37,859 nt of DNA from Comamonadaceae bacterium (GCA_947443645.1 CANEXF010000022.1:1-37859); one strand, 5' to 3'; shown: positions 1 through 9,899, counted from the stretch's first letter. The notes: generated by a model from the letters alone, not told the origin. Numbers and translations are program-made.

Positions 1-297
1 GCCCTTCGCTGCGTTCGCTAGCCCCTGCGCTTGTCGCTTCGCGTACTGCGCTGCCCCCCGAGGGGGTTGAACTTGCTCGTGGCGGCCCTTCGCTGCGTTC
101 GCTGACCCCCGCGCTTGTCGCTTCGCGTACTGCGCTGCCCCCCGAGGGGGCTGAACTTGCTCGGGGCGGCCCTTCGCTGCGTTCGCTAGCCCCTGCGCTT
201 GTCGCTTCGCGTACTGCGCTGCCCCCCGAGGGGGTTGAACTTGCTCGTGGCGGCCCTTCGCTGCGTTCGCTGACCCCCGCGCTTGTCGCTTCGCGTA
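1..297. repeat. 84-bp tandem repeat array (3.5 units)
   Basis: Units start at 1, 85, 169 and 253, exactly 84 bp apart; the last breaks off after about 45 bp. Units 1 and 3 are identical, and units 2 and 4 agree over the part present, so the array is a duplicated 168-bp dimer. Each unit carries a C6-GA-G5 block and a gaacttgctcg stretch whose CTCG end can pair back on CGAG. The array runs off the left edge. It sits just upstream of lpxA, where fabZ usually lies in this gene order. No protein-coding role is apparent. Confidence 0.95.
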
Positions 298-355
298 TTG
301 GGTTCCCACCCGCGCTACAGCTGGCTGACTCATTTGTTGAACAATTCACTTTTTC

Positions 356-1150
356 ATGACGGCTATACATTCCACCGCCCTGATTGACCCATCGGCTGAG
401 CTTGACAGTTCGGTGAGCGTCGGCCCGTACACCGTGATCGGCCCGCATGTGCGCATTGGCGCCGGCACGACCGTGGGCGCGCATTGCGTGATTGAGGGCC
501 ACACGACCATAGGCCGCGACAATCAAATTTTCCAGTTCAACTCGCTGGGCGCGATTCCGCAAGACAAAAAATACGCTGGTGAGCCCTGTGAGCTCATCAT
601 TGGTGACCGCAACACGGTCAGAGAGTTTTGCACCTTCAACATTGGCTCACCCGGTGATACCGGCGTGACCCGTGTGGGTGACGACAACTGGATCATGGCT
701 TACGTGCATCTGGCGCATGACTGCGTGGTCGGTAACCACACGATTTTTGCCAACAACTCGCAGTTGGCCGGCCATGTGCACGTGGCTGACTGGGTTATTC
801 TGGGCGGCTTCACGGTGGTGCATCAGTTTGTGCGCCTGGGCGCGCACAGCATGACAGCCATGTGCTCGCTGCTGTTTGCTGACCTGCCGCCCTTTGTGAT
901 GTCGCAAGGCCAGCCGGCGCAGGCGCGCTCCATGAACTACGAAGGCCTGCGCCGCCGCGGCTTTTCCGTCGAGCGTATCGCCGCAGTGAAGGCCATGCAC
1001 AAGGCTTTGTACCGTGAAGAGCTGACGCTGGACCGGGCACAGCTGCAAATTGCCGCCCTGACGGAAAAGTATCCCGAAGCGTCGACTGACGTACAGATGA
1101 TGCTGTCCTTTTTAGAGCACACCTCGCCGCAACGCGGCATCGTGCGTTAG
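356..1150 (+). CDS. lpxA: UDP-N-acetylglucosamine acyltransferase LpxA
   Basis: First step of lipid A synthesis: transfers a 3-hydroxyacyl chain from ACP to UDP-GlcNAc in the cytoplasm. The 264 residues match the family length. Left-handed beta-helix hexapeptide repeats fill the N-terminal two thirds (I/V-G-x-x-x patterns), followed by a helical C-terminal part containing GLRRRGFS. The catalytic His is His121 in [10 protein letters not shown]. The position that acts as hydrocarbon ruler in E. coli LpxA (Gly173) is Met169 here, as in the C10-specific Pseudomonas enzyme, suggesting short hydroxyacyl chains. No clear Shine-Dalgarno precedes the ATG; the start follows family alignment. lpxB follows after 6 bp. 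Confidence 0.97.
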   Translation: MTAIHSTALIDPSAELDSSVSVGPYTVIGPHVRIGAGTTVGAHCVIEGHTTIGRDNQIFQFNSLGAIPQDKKYAGEPCELIIGDRNTVREFCTFNIGSPGDTGVTRVGDDNWIMAYVHLAHDCVVGNHTIFANNSQLAGHVHVADWVILGGFTVVHQFVRLGAHSMTAMCSLLFADLPPFVMSQGQPAQARSMNYEGLRRRGFSVERIAAVKAMHKALYREELTLDRAQLQIAALTEKYPEASTDVQMMLSFLEHTSPQRGIVR

Positions 1151-1156
1151 GCCCCG

Positions 1157-2356
1157 ATGGCAAGCGAAGCCAGCTCTCTGCCGGTTCGTGGCGCGGCTGG
1201 CAGCCAGGCCACTCTCTTGCTGGCCATGGTCGCTGGCGAAACATCCGGGGACTTGCTGGCCGGCCTGCTGTTGGATGGTTTTCGCGCGCGCTGGCCTGGT
1301 TTGCAGGCGGGCGGCATAGGCGGGCCGCAGATGGCGCGGCGCGGCTTTGACGCCTGGTGGCCCAGCGACAAGCTGGCCGTGCGCGGCTATGTCGAAGTGC
1401 TGCGCCACTACCGCGAAATTGTTGCCATACGCGAGCAACTTAAAAAGCGCTTGCTGGACCAGCATCCCGACATCTTTATTGGCGTTGACGCGCCCGATTT
1501 CAATCTGGACCTGGAAGCTTCGCTGAAAGCCGCAGGCATCAAGACCGTGCATTTTGTGAGTCCGTCGATCTGGGCCTGGCGGGCCGAGCGGGTGGAAAAA
1601 ATCCGGCGCAGCGTTGACCATGTGCTGTGTATTTTTCCGTTCGAGCCGGCCTTGCTGGCGTCCCACGGGATTGCCGCAACCTATGTGGGCCATCCTCTGG
1701 CCAATGTGATTCCCATGGTGCCTGATCGGGCCGCGGCCAGGCGCGCTTTGGGCTTGCAGGACGAGGACACGGTTGTCGCCATCTTGCCGGGCAGCCGGAA
1801 ATCCGAGATCGCCTACCTCGCCGGACGCTTTTTTGAGGCCGCAGCGCTTGTCCGGCGGGCACAACCAGCTATCAAATTTATAGTGCCGGCACTGCCCGCG
1901 CTGAAAGCGCTGATTCAGCAGCAGGCCGATTCGGCCGGCATGCGCGCGCATGTGCAGATTTTGGACGGTCAGTCGCACCTCGCGCTGGCCGCCTGCGATG
2001 TCACGCTGATTGCGAGCGGCACGGCCACGCTGGAAGCGGCCCTGTTCAAGCGCCCCATGGTGATTGCCTACAACATGAACTGGCTATCCTGGCAAATCAT
2101 GCAGCGTAAAAAGCTCCAGCCCTGGGTCGGCTTGCCGAATATCCTCTGCCAGGACTTTGTCGTGCCAGAGTTTTTACAGGACGCCGCAACCCCCCAGGCC
2201 CTGGCCGGCAGTTTGCTCCAGTGGCTGGAGGCAAAATCGGCTGCACCCGAGAAAATTGCCGCTGTTGAACAGCGCTTCACGCGACTGCACGCCGAGCTGC
2301 AGCGCGACACTTCCCAATTGGCCACCGATGCGATCCAGAACATTCTTGAAGGCTGA
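1157..2356 (+). CDS. lpxB: Lipid-A-disaccharide synthase LpxB
   Basis: Condenses UDP-diacylglucosamine with lipid X to form the lipid A disaccharide at the inner face of the cytoplasmic membrane (GT19 family). Visible motifs in order: [11 protein letters not shown] near the N-terminus, [32 protein letters not shown] and [11 protein letters not shown]. At 399 residues it is slightly longer than E. coli LpxB (382). Part of the excess is a dispersed repeat at 1829-1885 that is translated in frame (segment around EAAALVRR...PAIKFIV, roughly residues 226-243). A short unaligned N-terminal tail precedes the conserved part. It is packed 6 bp after lpxA and overlaps the likely start of rnhB, so the genes are probably one transcript. 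Confidence 0.96.
   Translation: MASEASSLPVRGAAGSQATLLLAMVAGETSGDLLAGLLLDGFRARWPGLQAGGIGGPQMARRGFDAWWPSDKLAVRGYVEVLRHYREIVAIREQLKKRLLDQHPDIFIGVDAPDFNLDLEASLKAAGIKTVHFVSPSIWAWRAERVEKIRRSVDHVLCIFPFEPALLASHGIAATYVGHPLANVIPMVPDRAAARRALGLQDEDTVVAILPGSRKSEIAYLAGRFFEAAALVRRAQPAIKFIVPALPALKALIQQQADSAGMRAHVQILDGQSHLALAACDVTLIASGTATLEAALFKRPMVIAYNMNWLSWQIMQRKKLQPWVGLPNILCQDFVVPEFLQDAATPQALAGSLLQWLEAKSAAPEKIAAVEQRFTRLHAELQRDTSQLATDAIQNILEG
1829..1885 (+). repeat. Dispersed palindromic element inside lpxB (copy 1)
   Basis: Shows the pattern T-run, GAGGCCGCAGCGC, variable middle, ACCAGCTAT-CAAATTTATAG. It closely matches the copy in the DUF4149 gene (9476-9536) and more loosely the copies at 3147 and 19702. 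It is read in frame as part of LpxB. Confidence 0.8.
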
Positions 2357-2945
2357 ACAAACCGCGCTGTCCTGGGACACGCCGGGCTTGATCGCGGGCG
2401 TCGATGAAGCTGGCCGCGGGCCGCTGGCCGGGCCGGTGGTCGCCGCCGCCGTGATTCTCGACGAACTCAACCCCATCAAGGGTTTGGCCGACTCCAAAAA
2501 ACTCAGTGCGCTGCAGCGCGAGCGGCTCTATGACGAGATCCGCGCCAAGGCGCTGTGCTGTTCCATTTCGCTGGCGACAGTCGAAGAAATCGATGCCATG
2601 AATATTTTGCAGGCCACCATGCTGGCGATGAAGCGGGCCGTTGAGGGCTTGCGGCTCAAACCCAACAAGGTGCTGGTGGACGGCAACCGGCTGCCAACGC
2701 TGGAGATTCTGGCCGAAGCGATTGTCAAGGGCGACGCGCTGGTGCCTGCGATTTCTGCCGCCTCGATTCTGGCCAAGGTCTATAGAGACCGCTGGTGCGC
2801 CGAATACCACCTGGAATACCCGCAATATGGCTTTGCCGGACACAAGGGTTATGGCACGGTGGCGCATCTGGCGGCCTTGCGCGAGCATGGCGCCTGTCCG
2901 CAGCATCGCCGCTCGTTCGCGCCTGTGGCGGCGGTGTTGCGATGA
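2328..2945 (+). CDS. rnhB: Ribonuclease HII
   Basis: Removes RNA from RNA-DNA hybrids, including single ribonucleotides in DNA. The conserved [15 protein letters not shown] motif supplies the first two acidic metal ligands; [14 protein letters not shown] and [10 protein letters not shown]...D follow, as in all type-2 RNases H. The C-terminal GHKGYGT and HRRSF motifs are also present. The start is uncertain: ATG at 2328 gives 205 residues and overlaps lpxB by 29 bp, while TTG at 2346 gives 199, closer to the E. coli length of 198. Neither has a good ribosome-binding site, so coupling to lpxB translation is likely. Its stop overlaps the next start (ATGA). Confidence 0.95.
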   Translation: MRSRTFLKAEQTALSWDTPGLIAGVDEAGRGPLAGPVVAAAVILDELNPIKGLADSKKLSALQRERLYDEIRAKALCCSISLATVEEIDAMNILQATMLAMKRAVEGLRLKPNKVLVDGNRLPTLEILAEAIVKGDALVPAISAASILAKVYRDRWCAEYHLEYPQYGFAGHKGYGTVAHLAALREHGACPQHRRSFAPVAAVLR

Positions 2946-3739
2946 GCGCCGGCTTTTCGGCGCCAGGCGCCGTGCCTGTGACGCATGTGACGTCGCGCGA
3001 CAACCTTTTCGTCAAGGAATTGCGCAAGCTGTCGCAGGACAGCACGGCTTACCGCAAGCAGGGCCGGGTCTGGCTTGAAGGCGACCATCTGTGCCGCGCC
3101 GCCCTGGCGCGCGGCCTGAAGCCTGCCATTGCCGTATTTTCAGAGTCTTTTTGGCCTGCAGCGCCCGTAGAGTGGGCGCAGGCAGCTATAAAAAACATAG
3201 TAATTTCAGACGCGCTGCTGCCAGAAATCAGTGGTCTGGAGTCGCCCGCCCGCATGGGTTTTGTGCTGGATCTGCCAGCGCAGGCCGACTTGCAGCCAGG
3301 CGCGGCCTCGGTGATTCTGGACCGCGTGCAGGACGCCGGCAATGTGGGCTCCATTTTGCGTAGCGCCGCAGCGTTTGGTTTTGGCCAGATCATCGCGCTC
3401 AAGGGCACGGCGGCGCTTTGGTCGCCCAAAGTGCTGCGCGCCGGCATGGGTGCCCACTTCGCGCTCAGGCTGGTTGAAGGCGTTGACAGCCATGCCCTGG
3501 CGACGCTCAGCGTGCCCATCGTCGTGACCAGCTCGCACCATGGCAGCTTTTTGCACCAGCAAAACCTGCCCATGCCGTGCGCCTGGGCCATGGGCCATGA
3601 AGGGCAGGGCGTTGGCGACGAGCTGATGGCCAGAGCGGCACTGAAAGTGCGCATAGACCAGCCCGGCGGCGAGGAGTCTCTGAACGTCGCTGCGGCAGCC
3701 GCTATTTGTCTTTATGCCAGCGCAATCAGCCTGAATTAA
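2942..3739 (+). CDS. SpoU-family (TrmH/RlmB-like) RNA 2'-O-methyltransferase
   Basis: A SPOUT-class methyltransferase acting on rRNA or tRNA ribose. The N-terminal substrate-binding part ([18 protein letters not shown]...WLEGDHLC) is typical of the SpoU substrate-binding domain. The catalytic domain shows [22 protein letters not shown], then GHEGQGV, then [18 protein letters not shown], the three knot motifs of the family. The 265-residue start (ATG at 2942) overlaps the rnhB stop as ATGA. The exact RNA target cannot be read from sequence. A dispersed repeat at 3147-3202 is translated in frame between the two domains (segment around AQAAIKNIV). Confidence 0.92.
   Translation: MSAGFSAPGAVPVTHVTSRDNLFVKELRKLSQDSTAYRKQGRVWLEGDHLCRAALARGLKPAIAVFSESFWPAAPVEWAQAAIKNIVISDALLPEISGLESPARMGFVLDLPAQADLQPGAASVILDRVQDAGNVGSILRSAAAFGFGQIIALKGTAALWSPKVLRAGMGAHFALRLVEGVDSHALATLSVPIVVTSSHHGSFLHQQNLPMPCAWAMGHEGQGVGDELMARAALKVRIDQPGGEESLNVAAAAAICLYASAISLN
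3147..3202 (+). repeat. Dispersed palindromic element inside the RNA methyltransferase gene (copy 2)
   Basis: T-run, GGCCTGCAGCGCCC, a short loop, GGGCGCAGGCAGCTAT, A-run, ATAG. The GCCTG-CAGCGCCC and GGGCGCAGGC arms form a strong hairpin. It is translated in the same frame as the copies in lpxB, DUF4149 and lpdA. Confidence 0.8.
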
Positions 3740-3795
3740 GGCTTGGCCGGGCACGTTCTGGCTCAGCTGGCGCCAGTTTCGGCGAGCGCTCAAGC

Positions 3796-3801
3796 TATAA
3801 T
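3796..3801 (+). promoter_or_regulatory. Candidate -10 box of the carAB promoter
   Basis: A perfect TATAAT lies 134 bp before the carA GTG, in the 195-bp gap after the methyltransferase gene. No good -35 hexamer is visible at 16-18 bp. If used, it leaves a leader of about 125 nt, enough for pyrimidine- or arginine-responsive control, though I see no recognisable riboswitch. Confidence 0.4.
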
Positions 3802-3934
3802 CAGTGGCTTTTCAAACACAGCTTCGCCCGAGCGCACATCAAGCCAATCCACATATAAAAGCAGCCCGCAAGAGTCTGGCCATGGAGCTTTCTTGCGCAC
3901 GCTTGGGCGAACCGTCAACAAACCGGAGAACCCA

Positions 3935-5131
3935 GTGCTTTTGTCTCTACAGGGTAATACCCCTCACGCCATTTTGGCGCTCGCAGACGGCACGGTCTTT
4001 GTCGGCAATTCGATTGGAGCTGCGGGCTCCACGATCGGCGAGGTGGTGTTTAACACTGCCATGACCGGCTACCAGGAAATCCTCACGGATCCGAGCTATT
4101 GCCAGCAGATCGTCACGCTTACCTATCCCCACATTGGCAATTACGGCGTCAATGCCGAGGACGTCGAAGCGGAAAAAGTCCATGCGGCAGGCCTGATCAT
4201 CAAGGATCTGCCTTTGCTGGCATCGAACTTTCGCTCGGACATGACCTTGTCCGACTATCTGGTCAAGGAAAACACGGTGGCAATCGCCGGCATTGACACC
4301 CGGCAGCTGACCCGTATCCTGCGCAACAAGGGTGCCCAGAACGGCTGCATTCTGGCGCTGGCCCCGGGCCAGGCCGTCACGCAGGCCGCGATTGACCAGG
4401 CCGTCGCGGCGGCCGGCAGCGCGCCCAGCATGGCTGGGCTGGACCTGGCCAAGGTGGTGTCAGTCAAGCAGACCTACGAGTGGACGCAAACCGAGTGGAA
4501 GCTTGTCAACAACAGCGGCAAGCCTGGCTATGGCGTGCAGATCACGCCCAGGTTTCATGTCGTGGCCTTTGACTTCGGCGTGAAGAAAAACATCCTGCGC
4601 ATGATGGCCGAGCGCGGCGCGCGCATCACCGTGGTGCCCGCACAGACCACTGCTGCTGACGTGCTCAAGCTCAATCCCGACGGCATTTTTCTGGCCAACG
4701 GCCCGGGCGATCCTGAGCCTTGCGATTACGCCATTGACGCGGCGCGCGAACTGATTGAAACCGGCATTCCGACCTTTGGCATCTGCCTGGGTCACCAGAT
4801 CATGGCCCTGGCCAGCGGCGCCAAGACCTTCAAGATGAAGTTCGGCCACCACGGCGCCAACCATCCGGTCAAGGATCTGGACAACGGCCGCGTCAGCATC
4901 ACCAGCCAGAACCACGGTTTTGCCGTCGATGAAAAAAGCCTGCCGGCGAATCTGCGCCCCACGCACATCAGCCTGTTTGACGGCACGCTGCAAGGCCTGG
5001 CCCGCACCGACAAGCCGGCGTTCTGCTTTCAGGGCCACCCCGAAGCATCACCTGGCCCCCACGATATTTCGTATTTGTTTGACCGTTTCACCGCGCTGAT
5101 GGAACAGGCTCAGGAGAAGAAGAATGCCTAA
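3935..5131 (+). CDS. carA: Carbamoyl phosphate synthase small (glutaminase) subunit
   Basis: Hydrolyses glutamine and feeds ammonia to CarB for carbamoyl phosphate, the precursor of arginine and pyrimidines. The N-terminal CarA domain shows [28 protein letters not shown] and the DTRQLTR motif. The C-terminal class I amidotransferase domain has the nucleophile Cys in FGICLGHQI and the His/Glu pair in [13 protein letters not shown]. The frame stays open further upstream, but family alignment and an AACCGGAGAA ribosome-binding site 5-8 bp away support the GTG at 3935 (398 residues). The stop overlaps carB by 8 bp. Confidence 0.96.
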   Translation: MLLSLQGNTPHAILALADGTVFVGNSIGAAGSTIGEVVFNTAMTGYQEILTDPSYCQQIVTLTYPHIGNYGVNAEDVEAEKVHAAGLIIKDLPLLASNFRSDMTLSDYLVKENTVAIAGIDTRQLTRILRNKGAQNGCILALAPGQAVTQAAIDQAVAAAGSAPSMAGLDLAKVVSVKQTYEWTQTEWKLVNNSGKPGYGVQITPRFHVVAFDFGVKKNILRMMAERGARITVVPAQTTAADVLKLNPDGIFLANGPGDPEPCDYAIDAARELIETGIPTFGICLGHQIMALASGAKTFKMKFGHHGANHPVKDLDNGRVSITSQNHGFAVDEKSLPANLRPTHISLFDGTLQGLARTDKPAFCFQGHPEASPGPHDISYLFDRFTALMEQAQEKKNA

Positions 5132-8100
5132 GCGCACAGACATCAAAAGCGTCCTCATCATTGGCGCCGGCCCCATCATCATTGGCCAGGCCTGCGAGTT
5201 TGACTACTCCGGCGTGCAAGCCTGCAAGGCGCTGCGCGAAGAGGGCTACAAGGTCATTTTGATCAACAGCAATCCGGCCACGATCATGACCGACCCGGCG
5301 ACTGCCGACGTGACCTATATCGAGCCCATCACCTGGCAGACGGTTGAAAAGATCATCGCCAAGGAAAGACCAGACGCGATCCTGCCCACCATGGGTGGCC
5401 AGACAGCGCTCAACTGCGCGCTTGATCTGTGGCACAACGGCGTGCTTGAAAAATACCAGGTCGAGTTGATTGGCGCCAAGCCCGAGGCCATTGACAAGGC
5501 CGAAGACCGGCTGAAGTTCAAGGACGCGATGACCAAGATCGGTCTCGGTTCAGCGCGCTCGGGCATCGCCCACAGCATGGAAGAAGCCTGGAGCGTGCAA
5601 AAGACGCTGGGTTTTCCCACGGTGATTCGCCCCAGCTTCACGCTGGGCGGCACGGGTGGCGGCATTGCCTACAACTCGGAAGAGTTTGAAGTGATTTGCA
5701 AGCGCGGCCTGGAAGCCTCGCCGACCAACGAGCTGCTGATTGAAGAATCGCTGCTGGGCTGGAAAGAGTACGAGATGGAAGTCGTGCGCGACACCGCAGA
5801 CAACTGCATCATCGTCTGCTCTATCGAGAACCTGGACCCCATGGGCGTGCATACCGGCGACTCCATCACGGTGGCGCCGGCGCAGACCCTGTCGGACAAG
5901 GAATACCAGATTCTGCGCAACGCATCGCTGGCTGTGCTGCGCGAAATTGGCGTGGATACCGGCGGCTCCAATGTGCAGTTTTCCATCAACCCGGTCGATG
6001 GCCGCATGGTGGTGATCGAGATGAATCCGCGGGTTTCGCGCTCATCCGCACTGGCTTCCAAGGCCACGGGTTTTCCGATCGCCAAGGTTGCAGCCAAGCT
6101 GGCTGTGGGCTACACGCTTGACGAGTTGCGCAACGAGATCACCGGCGGCGCAACGCCTACGAGCTTTGAGCCCAGCATTGATTACGTGGTCACCAAGATT
6201 CCACGTTTTGCGTTCGAAAAATTCCCGACGGCTGATTCACGCCTGACCACGCAGATGAAGTCGGTCGGTGAAGTCATGGCCATGGGCCGCACCTTCCAGG
6301 AGTCCTTCCAGAAAGCCCTGCGCGGCCTCGAAGTCGGCGTGGACGGCATGAACGAGAAAACCCAGGACCGCGAAGTGCTCGAAAAAGAGCTGGGCGCTCC
6401 TGGTCCGGACCGCATCTGGTACGTCGGTGACGCCTTTGCCATGGGTATGAGCGTCGATGAGGTGTTTGCGCTGACCAAAATCGACCCCTGGTTTCTGGTA
6501 CAGATCGAGCAAATCGTCAAGATCGAGCTGGAGCTCGAAACCAGCTCACTCGACAAGATCGACGCCACCACGCTGCGCGCGCTCAAGCAAAAAGGCTTTT
6601 CTGATCGCCGCCTGGCCAGGCAGCTCAAGACCACCGACACCGCGATTCGCGAAAGACGCATTGCGCTGGGCGTGCGCCCGGTCTACAAACGCGTGGACAC
6701 CTGCGCAGCTGAGTTTTCGACCAACACCGCTTATCTGTACTCGACCTACGAGTCCGTGAACGAGTTCAACACCGGCAGCGAGTGTGAGGCCCTGCCGACC
6801 ACGAACAAGAAGATCATGGTGCTGGGCGGCGGGCCTAACCGCATTGGCCAGGGCATTGAGTTCGACTACTGCTGCGTGCACGCCGCCCTGGCGATGCGCG
6901 AAGACGGCTACGAGACCATCATGGTCAACTGCAATCCCGAGACCGTCTCGACCGACTACGACACCAGCGACCGCCTTTACTTCGAGCCGCTGACGCTCGA
7001 AGACGTGCTGGAAATTGTCGACAAGGAAAAGCCTTTTGGCGTGATCGTCCAGTACGGCGGCCAGACGCCCTTGAAGCTGGCGCTGGATCTGGAAGCCAAC
7101 GGCGTGCCCATCATAGGCACCTCGCCCGACATGATTGATGCGGCCGAAGACCGTGAGCGCTTTCAAAAGCTGCTGCATGAACTCAAGCTGCGCCAGCCGC
7201 CCAACGCCACGGCCCGTACCGAGCCAGAAGCGCTCGAAAAAGCCGCGGCTTTGGGGTATCCGCTGGTGGTTCGCCCGAGCTATGTTCTGGGCGGCCGCGC
7301 GATGGAGATCGTGCATGAGCAGCGTGACCTGGAGCGCTACATGCGCGAAGCGGTCAAGGTCAGCCATGACTCGCCGGTGTTGCTGGACCGTTTCCTGAAC
7401 GACGCGATCGAATGCGATGTGGACTGCATTCGTGACGTTGCAGGCGCCACCTTTATTGGCGGCGTGATGGAGCATATCGAGCAGGCCGGCGTGCACAGCG
7501 GTGACTCGGCGTGCTCCTTGCCGCCGTATTCACTCAGTGCCGAGACGGTCACCGAGATCAAGCGCCAGACCTCGGCCATGGCGCAGGCCTTGAACGTGGT
7601 CGGTCTGATGAACGTGCAGTTCGCGATCCAGCACACCGACGGCAAAGACGTGATTTTTGTGCTCGAAGTCAATCCGCGTGCATCACGCACCGTTCCCTTT
7701 GTGAGCAAGGCCACTGGCATCCAGCTGGCCAAGGTGGCCGCGCGTTGCATGGTCGGACAGACGCTGGCCTCGCAAGGCATAACCAAGGAAGTCACGCCGC
7801 CGTATTTCAGCGTCAAGGAAGCGGTGTTCCCCTTCGTCAAGTTTCCCGGCGTGGACACGATTCTCGGCCCCGAGATGAAGTCCACCGGCGAGGTGATGGG
7901 CGTTGGCAAGACTTTTGGCGAGGCCTTTGTGAAGTCCCAGCTGGGCGCCGGCACCAAGCTGCCGACATCGGGCCGGGTGTTCCTGACCGTCAAGAACAAC
8001 GACAAGCCACGCGCCGTTGAAGTCGCGCGCGCGCTGTCGGCGCTGAAGTTCGAAGTTGTTGCCACCAAGGGCACGGCCGCGGCCATCACGGCCGCCGGCA

Positions 8101-8369
8101 TTGCCTGCAAAGTCGTCAACAAGGTCACGGAAGGCCGTCCGCATGTGGTCGACATGATCAAGAACAATGAAATTGCGCTGGTCATCAACACCGTGGAAGA
8201 GCGCCGCAATGCGATTGCCGATTCGCGGCAGATCCGCACTTCGGCGCTGCTGGCACGCGTGACGACCTTCACCACCATCGCCGGCGCGGAAGCGGCTGTG
8301 GAAGGCATGAAGTACCTCGACAACCTGGACGTCTACTCGGTTCAGGAGCTGCATGCGCAGCTGGTCTGA
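5124..8369 (+). CDS. carB: Carbamoyl phosphate synthase large subunit
   Basis: Makes carbamoyl phosphate from bicarbonate, ammonia and two ATP. The 1081 residues match the family (E. coli 1073). Two homologous ATP-grasp halves are visible: the first opens with [19 protein letters not shown] and has GGTGGGIAY; the second opens with [19 protein letters not shown] and has [10 protein letters not shown]. Both carry the paired [18 protein letters not shown] / [18 protein letters not shown] signature. The C-terminal 140 residues form the MGS-like allosteric domain. AGGAGAAG precedes the ATG, inside the end of carA, implying coupled translation and fixed stoichiometry with CarA. Confidence 0.98.
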   Translation: MPKRTDIKSVLIIGAGPIIIGQACEFDYSGVQACKALREEGYKVILINSNPATIMTDPATADVTYIEPITWQTVEKIIAKERPDAILPTMGGQTALNCALDLWHNGVLEKYQVELIGAKPEAIDKAEDRLKFKDAMTKIGLGSARSGIAHSMEEAWSVQKTLGFPTVIRPSFTLGGTGGGIAYNSEEFEVICKRGLEASPTNELLIEESLLGWKEYEMEVVRDTADNCIIVCSIENLDPMGVHTGDSITVAPAQTLSDKEYQILRNASLAVLREIGVDTGGSNVQFSINPVDGRMVVIEMNPRVSRSSALASKATGFPIAKVAAKLAVGYTLDELRNEITGGATPTSFEPSIDYVVTKIPRFAFEKFPTADSRLTTQMKSVGEVMAMGRTFQESFQKALRGLEVGVDGMNEKTQDREVLEKELGAPGPDRIWYVGDAFAMGMSVDEVFALTKIDPWFLVQIEQIVKIELELETSSLDKIDATTLRALKQKGFSDRRLARQLKTTDTAIRERRIALGVRPVYKRVDTCAAEFSTNTAYLYSTYESVNEFNTGSECEALPTTNKKIMVLGGGPNRIGQGIEFDYCCVHAALAMREDGYETIMVNCNPETVSTDYDTSDRLYFEPLTLEDVLEIVDKEKPFGVIVQYGGQTPLKLALDLEANGVPIIGTSPDMIDAAEDRERFQKLLHELKLRQPPNATARTEPEALEKAAALGYPLVVRPSYVLGGRAMEIVHEQRDLERYMREAVKVSHDSPVLLDRFLNDAIECDVDCIRDVAGATFIGGVMEHIEQAGVHSGDSACSLPPYSLSAETVTEIKRQTSAMAQALNVVGLMNVQFAIQHTDGKDVIFVLEVNPRASRTVPFVSKATGIQLAKVAARCMVGQTLASQGITKEVTPPYFSVKEAVFPFVKFPGVDTILGPEMKSTGEVMGVGKTFGEAFVKSQLGAGTKLPTSGRVFLTVKNNDKPRAVEVARALSALKFEVVATKGTAAAITAAGIACKVVNKVTEGRPHVVDMIKNNEIALVINTVEERRNAIADSRQIRTSALLARVTTFTTIAGAEAAVEGMKYLDNLDVYSVQELHAQLV

Positions 8370-8431
8370 CTTGGGTTAATACCGGGCTTTGCAGCCCGTA
8401 ATTGCATTAAACTGGACTCAGATTAATTACA

Positions 8432-8465
8432 CCGCCGCCAGTTGCCTGGTGGCGGTTTCGCTTTT
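8432..8465 (+). terminator. Terminator-like hairpin in the greA leader
   Basis: Ten-bp arms 8432-8441 and 8446-8455 (CCGCCGCCAG and CTGGTGGCGG, one G-T wobble) flank a 4-nt loop and are followed by TTTCGCTTTT. It could end carAB transcription. However, it lies only 25 bp before the greA ATG, so it may act as an attenuator in the greA leader, comparable to the E. coli greA leader that gives rise to the GraL RNAs. Confidence 0.6.
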
Positions 8466-8479
8466 GCAGGAGCAAAAAT

Positions 8480-8956
8480 ATGGCAACGATACCGATCACC
8501 AAGCGCGGCGCAGAAATTCTCAAAGCCGAGCTGCACCAGCTCAAGACCGTAGAGCGCCCTTGGGTCATCAACTCTATTTCCGAAGCCAGGGCCCAGGGCG
8601 ATTTGAGCGAAAACGCTGAATACGATGCGGCCAAAGACCGTCAGGGCTTTATTGAAGGCCGGATTCAGGAAATCGAAGGCAAGCTGTCCGCAGCGCAGGT
8701 CATAGACCCGTCCGAGCTGGACGCGGGTGGCAAGGTGGTTTTTGGTTCGACCATTGAGTTGCAGGACGAGCAGTCGGGCGACAAGGTGACTTACCAGATC
8801 GTTGGCGAAGATGAGGCCGATATCAAGTTCGGTCGGGTCAACATTGGTTCGCCGATTGCGCGCGCGCTGATCGGCAAGGACGAAGGCGACACGGCGGAAG
8901 TGGTCGCGCCAGGCGGTATCCGGCGCTACGAGATCATTGCGGTGATGTATATCTAG
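8480..8956 (+). CDS. greA: Transcription elongation factor GreA
   Basis: Rescues backtracked RNA polymerase by stimulating transcript cleavage through its secondary channel. The 158 residues match the family. The N-terminal antiparallel coiled coil contains the acidic-tip signature DLSENAEYDAAKDRQ. The C-terminal FKBP-like domain contains VTYQIVGEDEAD, ISIGSPIARAL-like NIGSPIARALIGK and EGD. An AGGAG ribosome-binding site lies 7 bp before the ATG. It follows carB after a 110-bp gap with a terminator-like hairpin, so it is probably expressed separately. Its stop is followed immediately by a GC-rich repeat block. Confidence 0.97.
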   Translation: MATIPITKRGAEILKAELHQLKTVERPWVINSISEARAQGDLSENAEYDAAKDRQGFIEGRIQEIEGKLSAAQVIDPSELDAGGKVVFGSTIELQDEQSGDKVTYQIVGEDEADIKFGRVNIGSPIARALIGKDEGDTAEVVAPGGIRRYEIIAVMYI

Positions 8957-9073
8957 TGCCCCCACGGTCGCTCACTGCGTGTAGCTTCCTGCCCCCCGAG
9001 GGGGCTGATTTCCCTTGGGGCGGCCCGGCGGGAAATCGGGTGCCCCTACGTTCGCTCACTGCGTGTAGCTTCC
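8957..9073 (+). repeat. 84-bp family repeat, 1.4 units, downstream of greA
   Basis: Two starts of TGCCCC-TACG/CACG...TTCGCTCACTGCGTGTAGCTTCC-type sequence at 8957 and 9041 are exactly 84 bp apart, with the C6-GA-G5 block between them. This is the same period and core as the arrays at both window ends. Confidence 0.85.
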
Positions 9074-9122
9074 GAGGCCTTGCAGGCCGCGGCTTGCGAG
9101 ACGCTTCGCCTCTGTCGCCTGT

Positions 9123-9210
9123 CCAAAGCTGCTCAAGCAGCTTTGGAGCCGCAGGCTTCAGCCCCTCGGGGGCCGCTGCGCCTGCGGTCTGGCAAAGCCA
9201 GTCCCGCGGC
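9123..9210 (+). repeat. GC-rich dispersed repeat with perfect 11-bp hairpin
   Basis: 9123-9133 and 9136-9146 are perfect inverted arms (CCAAAGCTGCT/AGCAGCTTTGG). From 9168 to 9210 the sequence matches the reverse complement of about 9813-9857 (GGGGGCCGCTGCGCCTGCGG, CTGGCA-AGCCAG, CCGCGGC) with only a few differences. It forms the left side of an inverted pair around the DUF4149 gene. Confidence 0.8.
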
Positions 9211-9284
9211 CCTGGCTTGATGGTCCAGCCCGTGCGGCTTGTCACTGCTCGCTTTCTGATCATGCAGGACAGGTCGATTCAGTC

Positions 9285-9722
9285 ATGAAACACCGCGTTG
9301 CTCTCATGCTGGCCGCGCTTTGGTGGGGCAGTCTGACCGGCCTGGGCTTTGTCGTCGTTCCCATGCTCTTTGCCAAGCTGTCCAGCCCGGCGGTGGCCGG
9401 CGCGATGGCGGCAAAGCTGTTCACGGCGCAGACCTGGCTCAGCGCCGCCTGTGCCTTGGCCCTGTTGCTGATTATTTTAAGAAAAGAGGCTGCAGCGCCT
9501 GCTGGAAAAGCGCTACCAGCTATTAAATTTATAGTGTCTGGCTTGCTGTTGGCGCTGCTGGTCGAGTATGGCGTCGCGCCACTGATCGTCAATGCACGCG
9601 CAGAAGGCGGCAACTTGAAGCTCTGGCATGGCCTGGGCAGTGCGATGTATCTTGCGCAGTGGCTGTGCACCGGCTGGACACTTTGGTGCCTGAGCCGTTC
9701 TACGAACGCTGGCGCCAACTAG
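9285..9722 (+). CDS. DUF4149 (TMEM205-like) membrane protein
   Basis: A 145-residue protein of unknown function with about four predicted membrane segments (residues about 8-28, 50-66, 80-100 and 115-135). The opening RVALMLAALWWGSLTGLGFVVVPMLF and the late LWHGLGSAMYLAQW are characteristic of DUF4149 proteins, which often sit near greA in related bacteria. The cytoplasmic or periplasmic loop after the second segment (EAAAPAGKALPAIKFIV) is encoded by a dispersed palindromic repeat, the same one found inside lpxB. The gene is bracketed by inverted copies of larger repeats (9168-9210 and 9813-9857), an unusual setting for a core gene. No strong ribosome-binding site is seen. Confidence 0.8.
   Translation: MKHRVALMLAALWWGSLTGLGFVVVPMLFAKLSSPAVAGAMAAKLFTAQTWLSAACALALLLIILRKEAAAPAGKALPAIKFIVSGLLLALLVEYGVAPLIVNARAEGGNLKLWHGLGSAMYLAQWLCTGWTLWCLSRSTNAGAN
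9476..9536 (+). repeat. Dispersed palindromic element inside the DUF4149 gene (copy 3)
   Basis: GAGGCTGCAGCGCCTGCTGG, then AAAAGCGCTACCAGCTATTAA and ATTTATAGT. It shares long identical blocks with copy 1 in lpxB and is read in the same frame, giving the shared peptide PAIKFIV. Confidence 0.85.
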
Positions 9723-9899
9723 ACGCTGCAAGCTGGGACCGCAGACCCATACTTCGACACCTCAGGACGAACGGATACGGCAGGGGTGGGCCTTATTTCT
9801 TTTCAAGCAGGAGCCGCGGATCTGGCTCTGCCAGTCCGCAGGCGCAGCGGCCCCCTCGGGGGGCAGCGCAGCACACGCAGTGGCAAGCGTGGGGGCTAA
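9723..9899. repeat. Intergenic repeat block between DUF4149 and folD, inverted family copy
   Basis: 9813-9857 is the inverted partner of 9168-9210. 9850-9897 is a reverse-strand half unit of the 84-bp family (G5-TC-C6 core, then CACACGCAGTGGCAAGCGTG). No gene is visible here. 9723-9812 is unique sequence with nothing recognisable. Confidence 0.8.

Noticed and set aside
1..297. CRISPR array
   Set aside because: The repeats are contiguous 84-bp units with no unique spacers, and no cas genes are nearby.
3743..3934. 64-residue N-terminal extension of CarA
   Set aside because: It does not fit the family, contains the candidate promoter, and the GTG at 3935 has a good ribosome-binding site.
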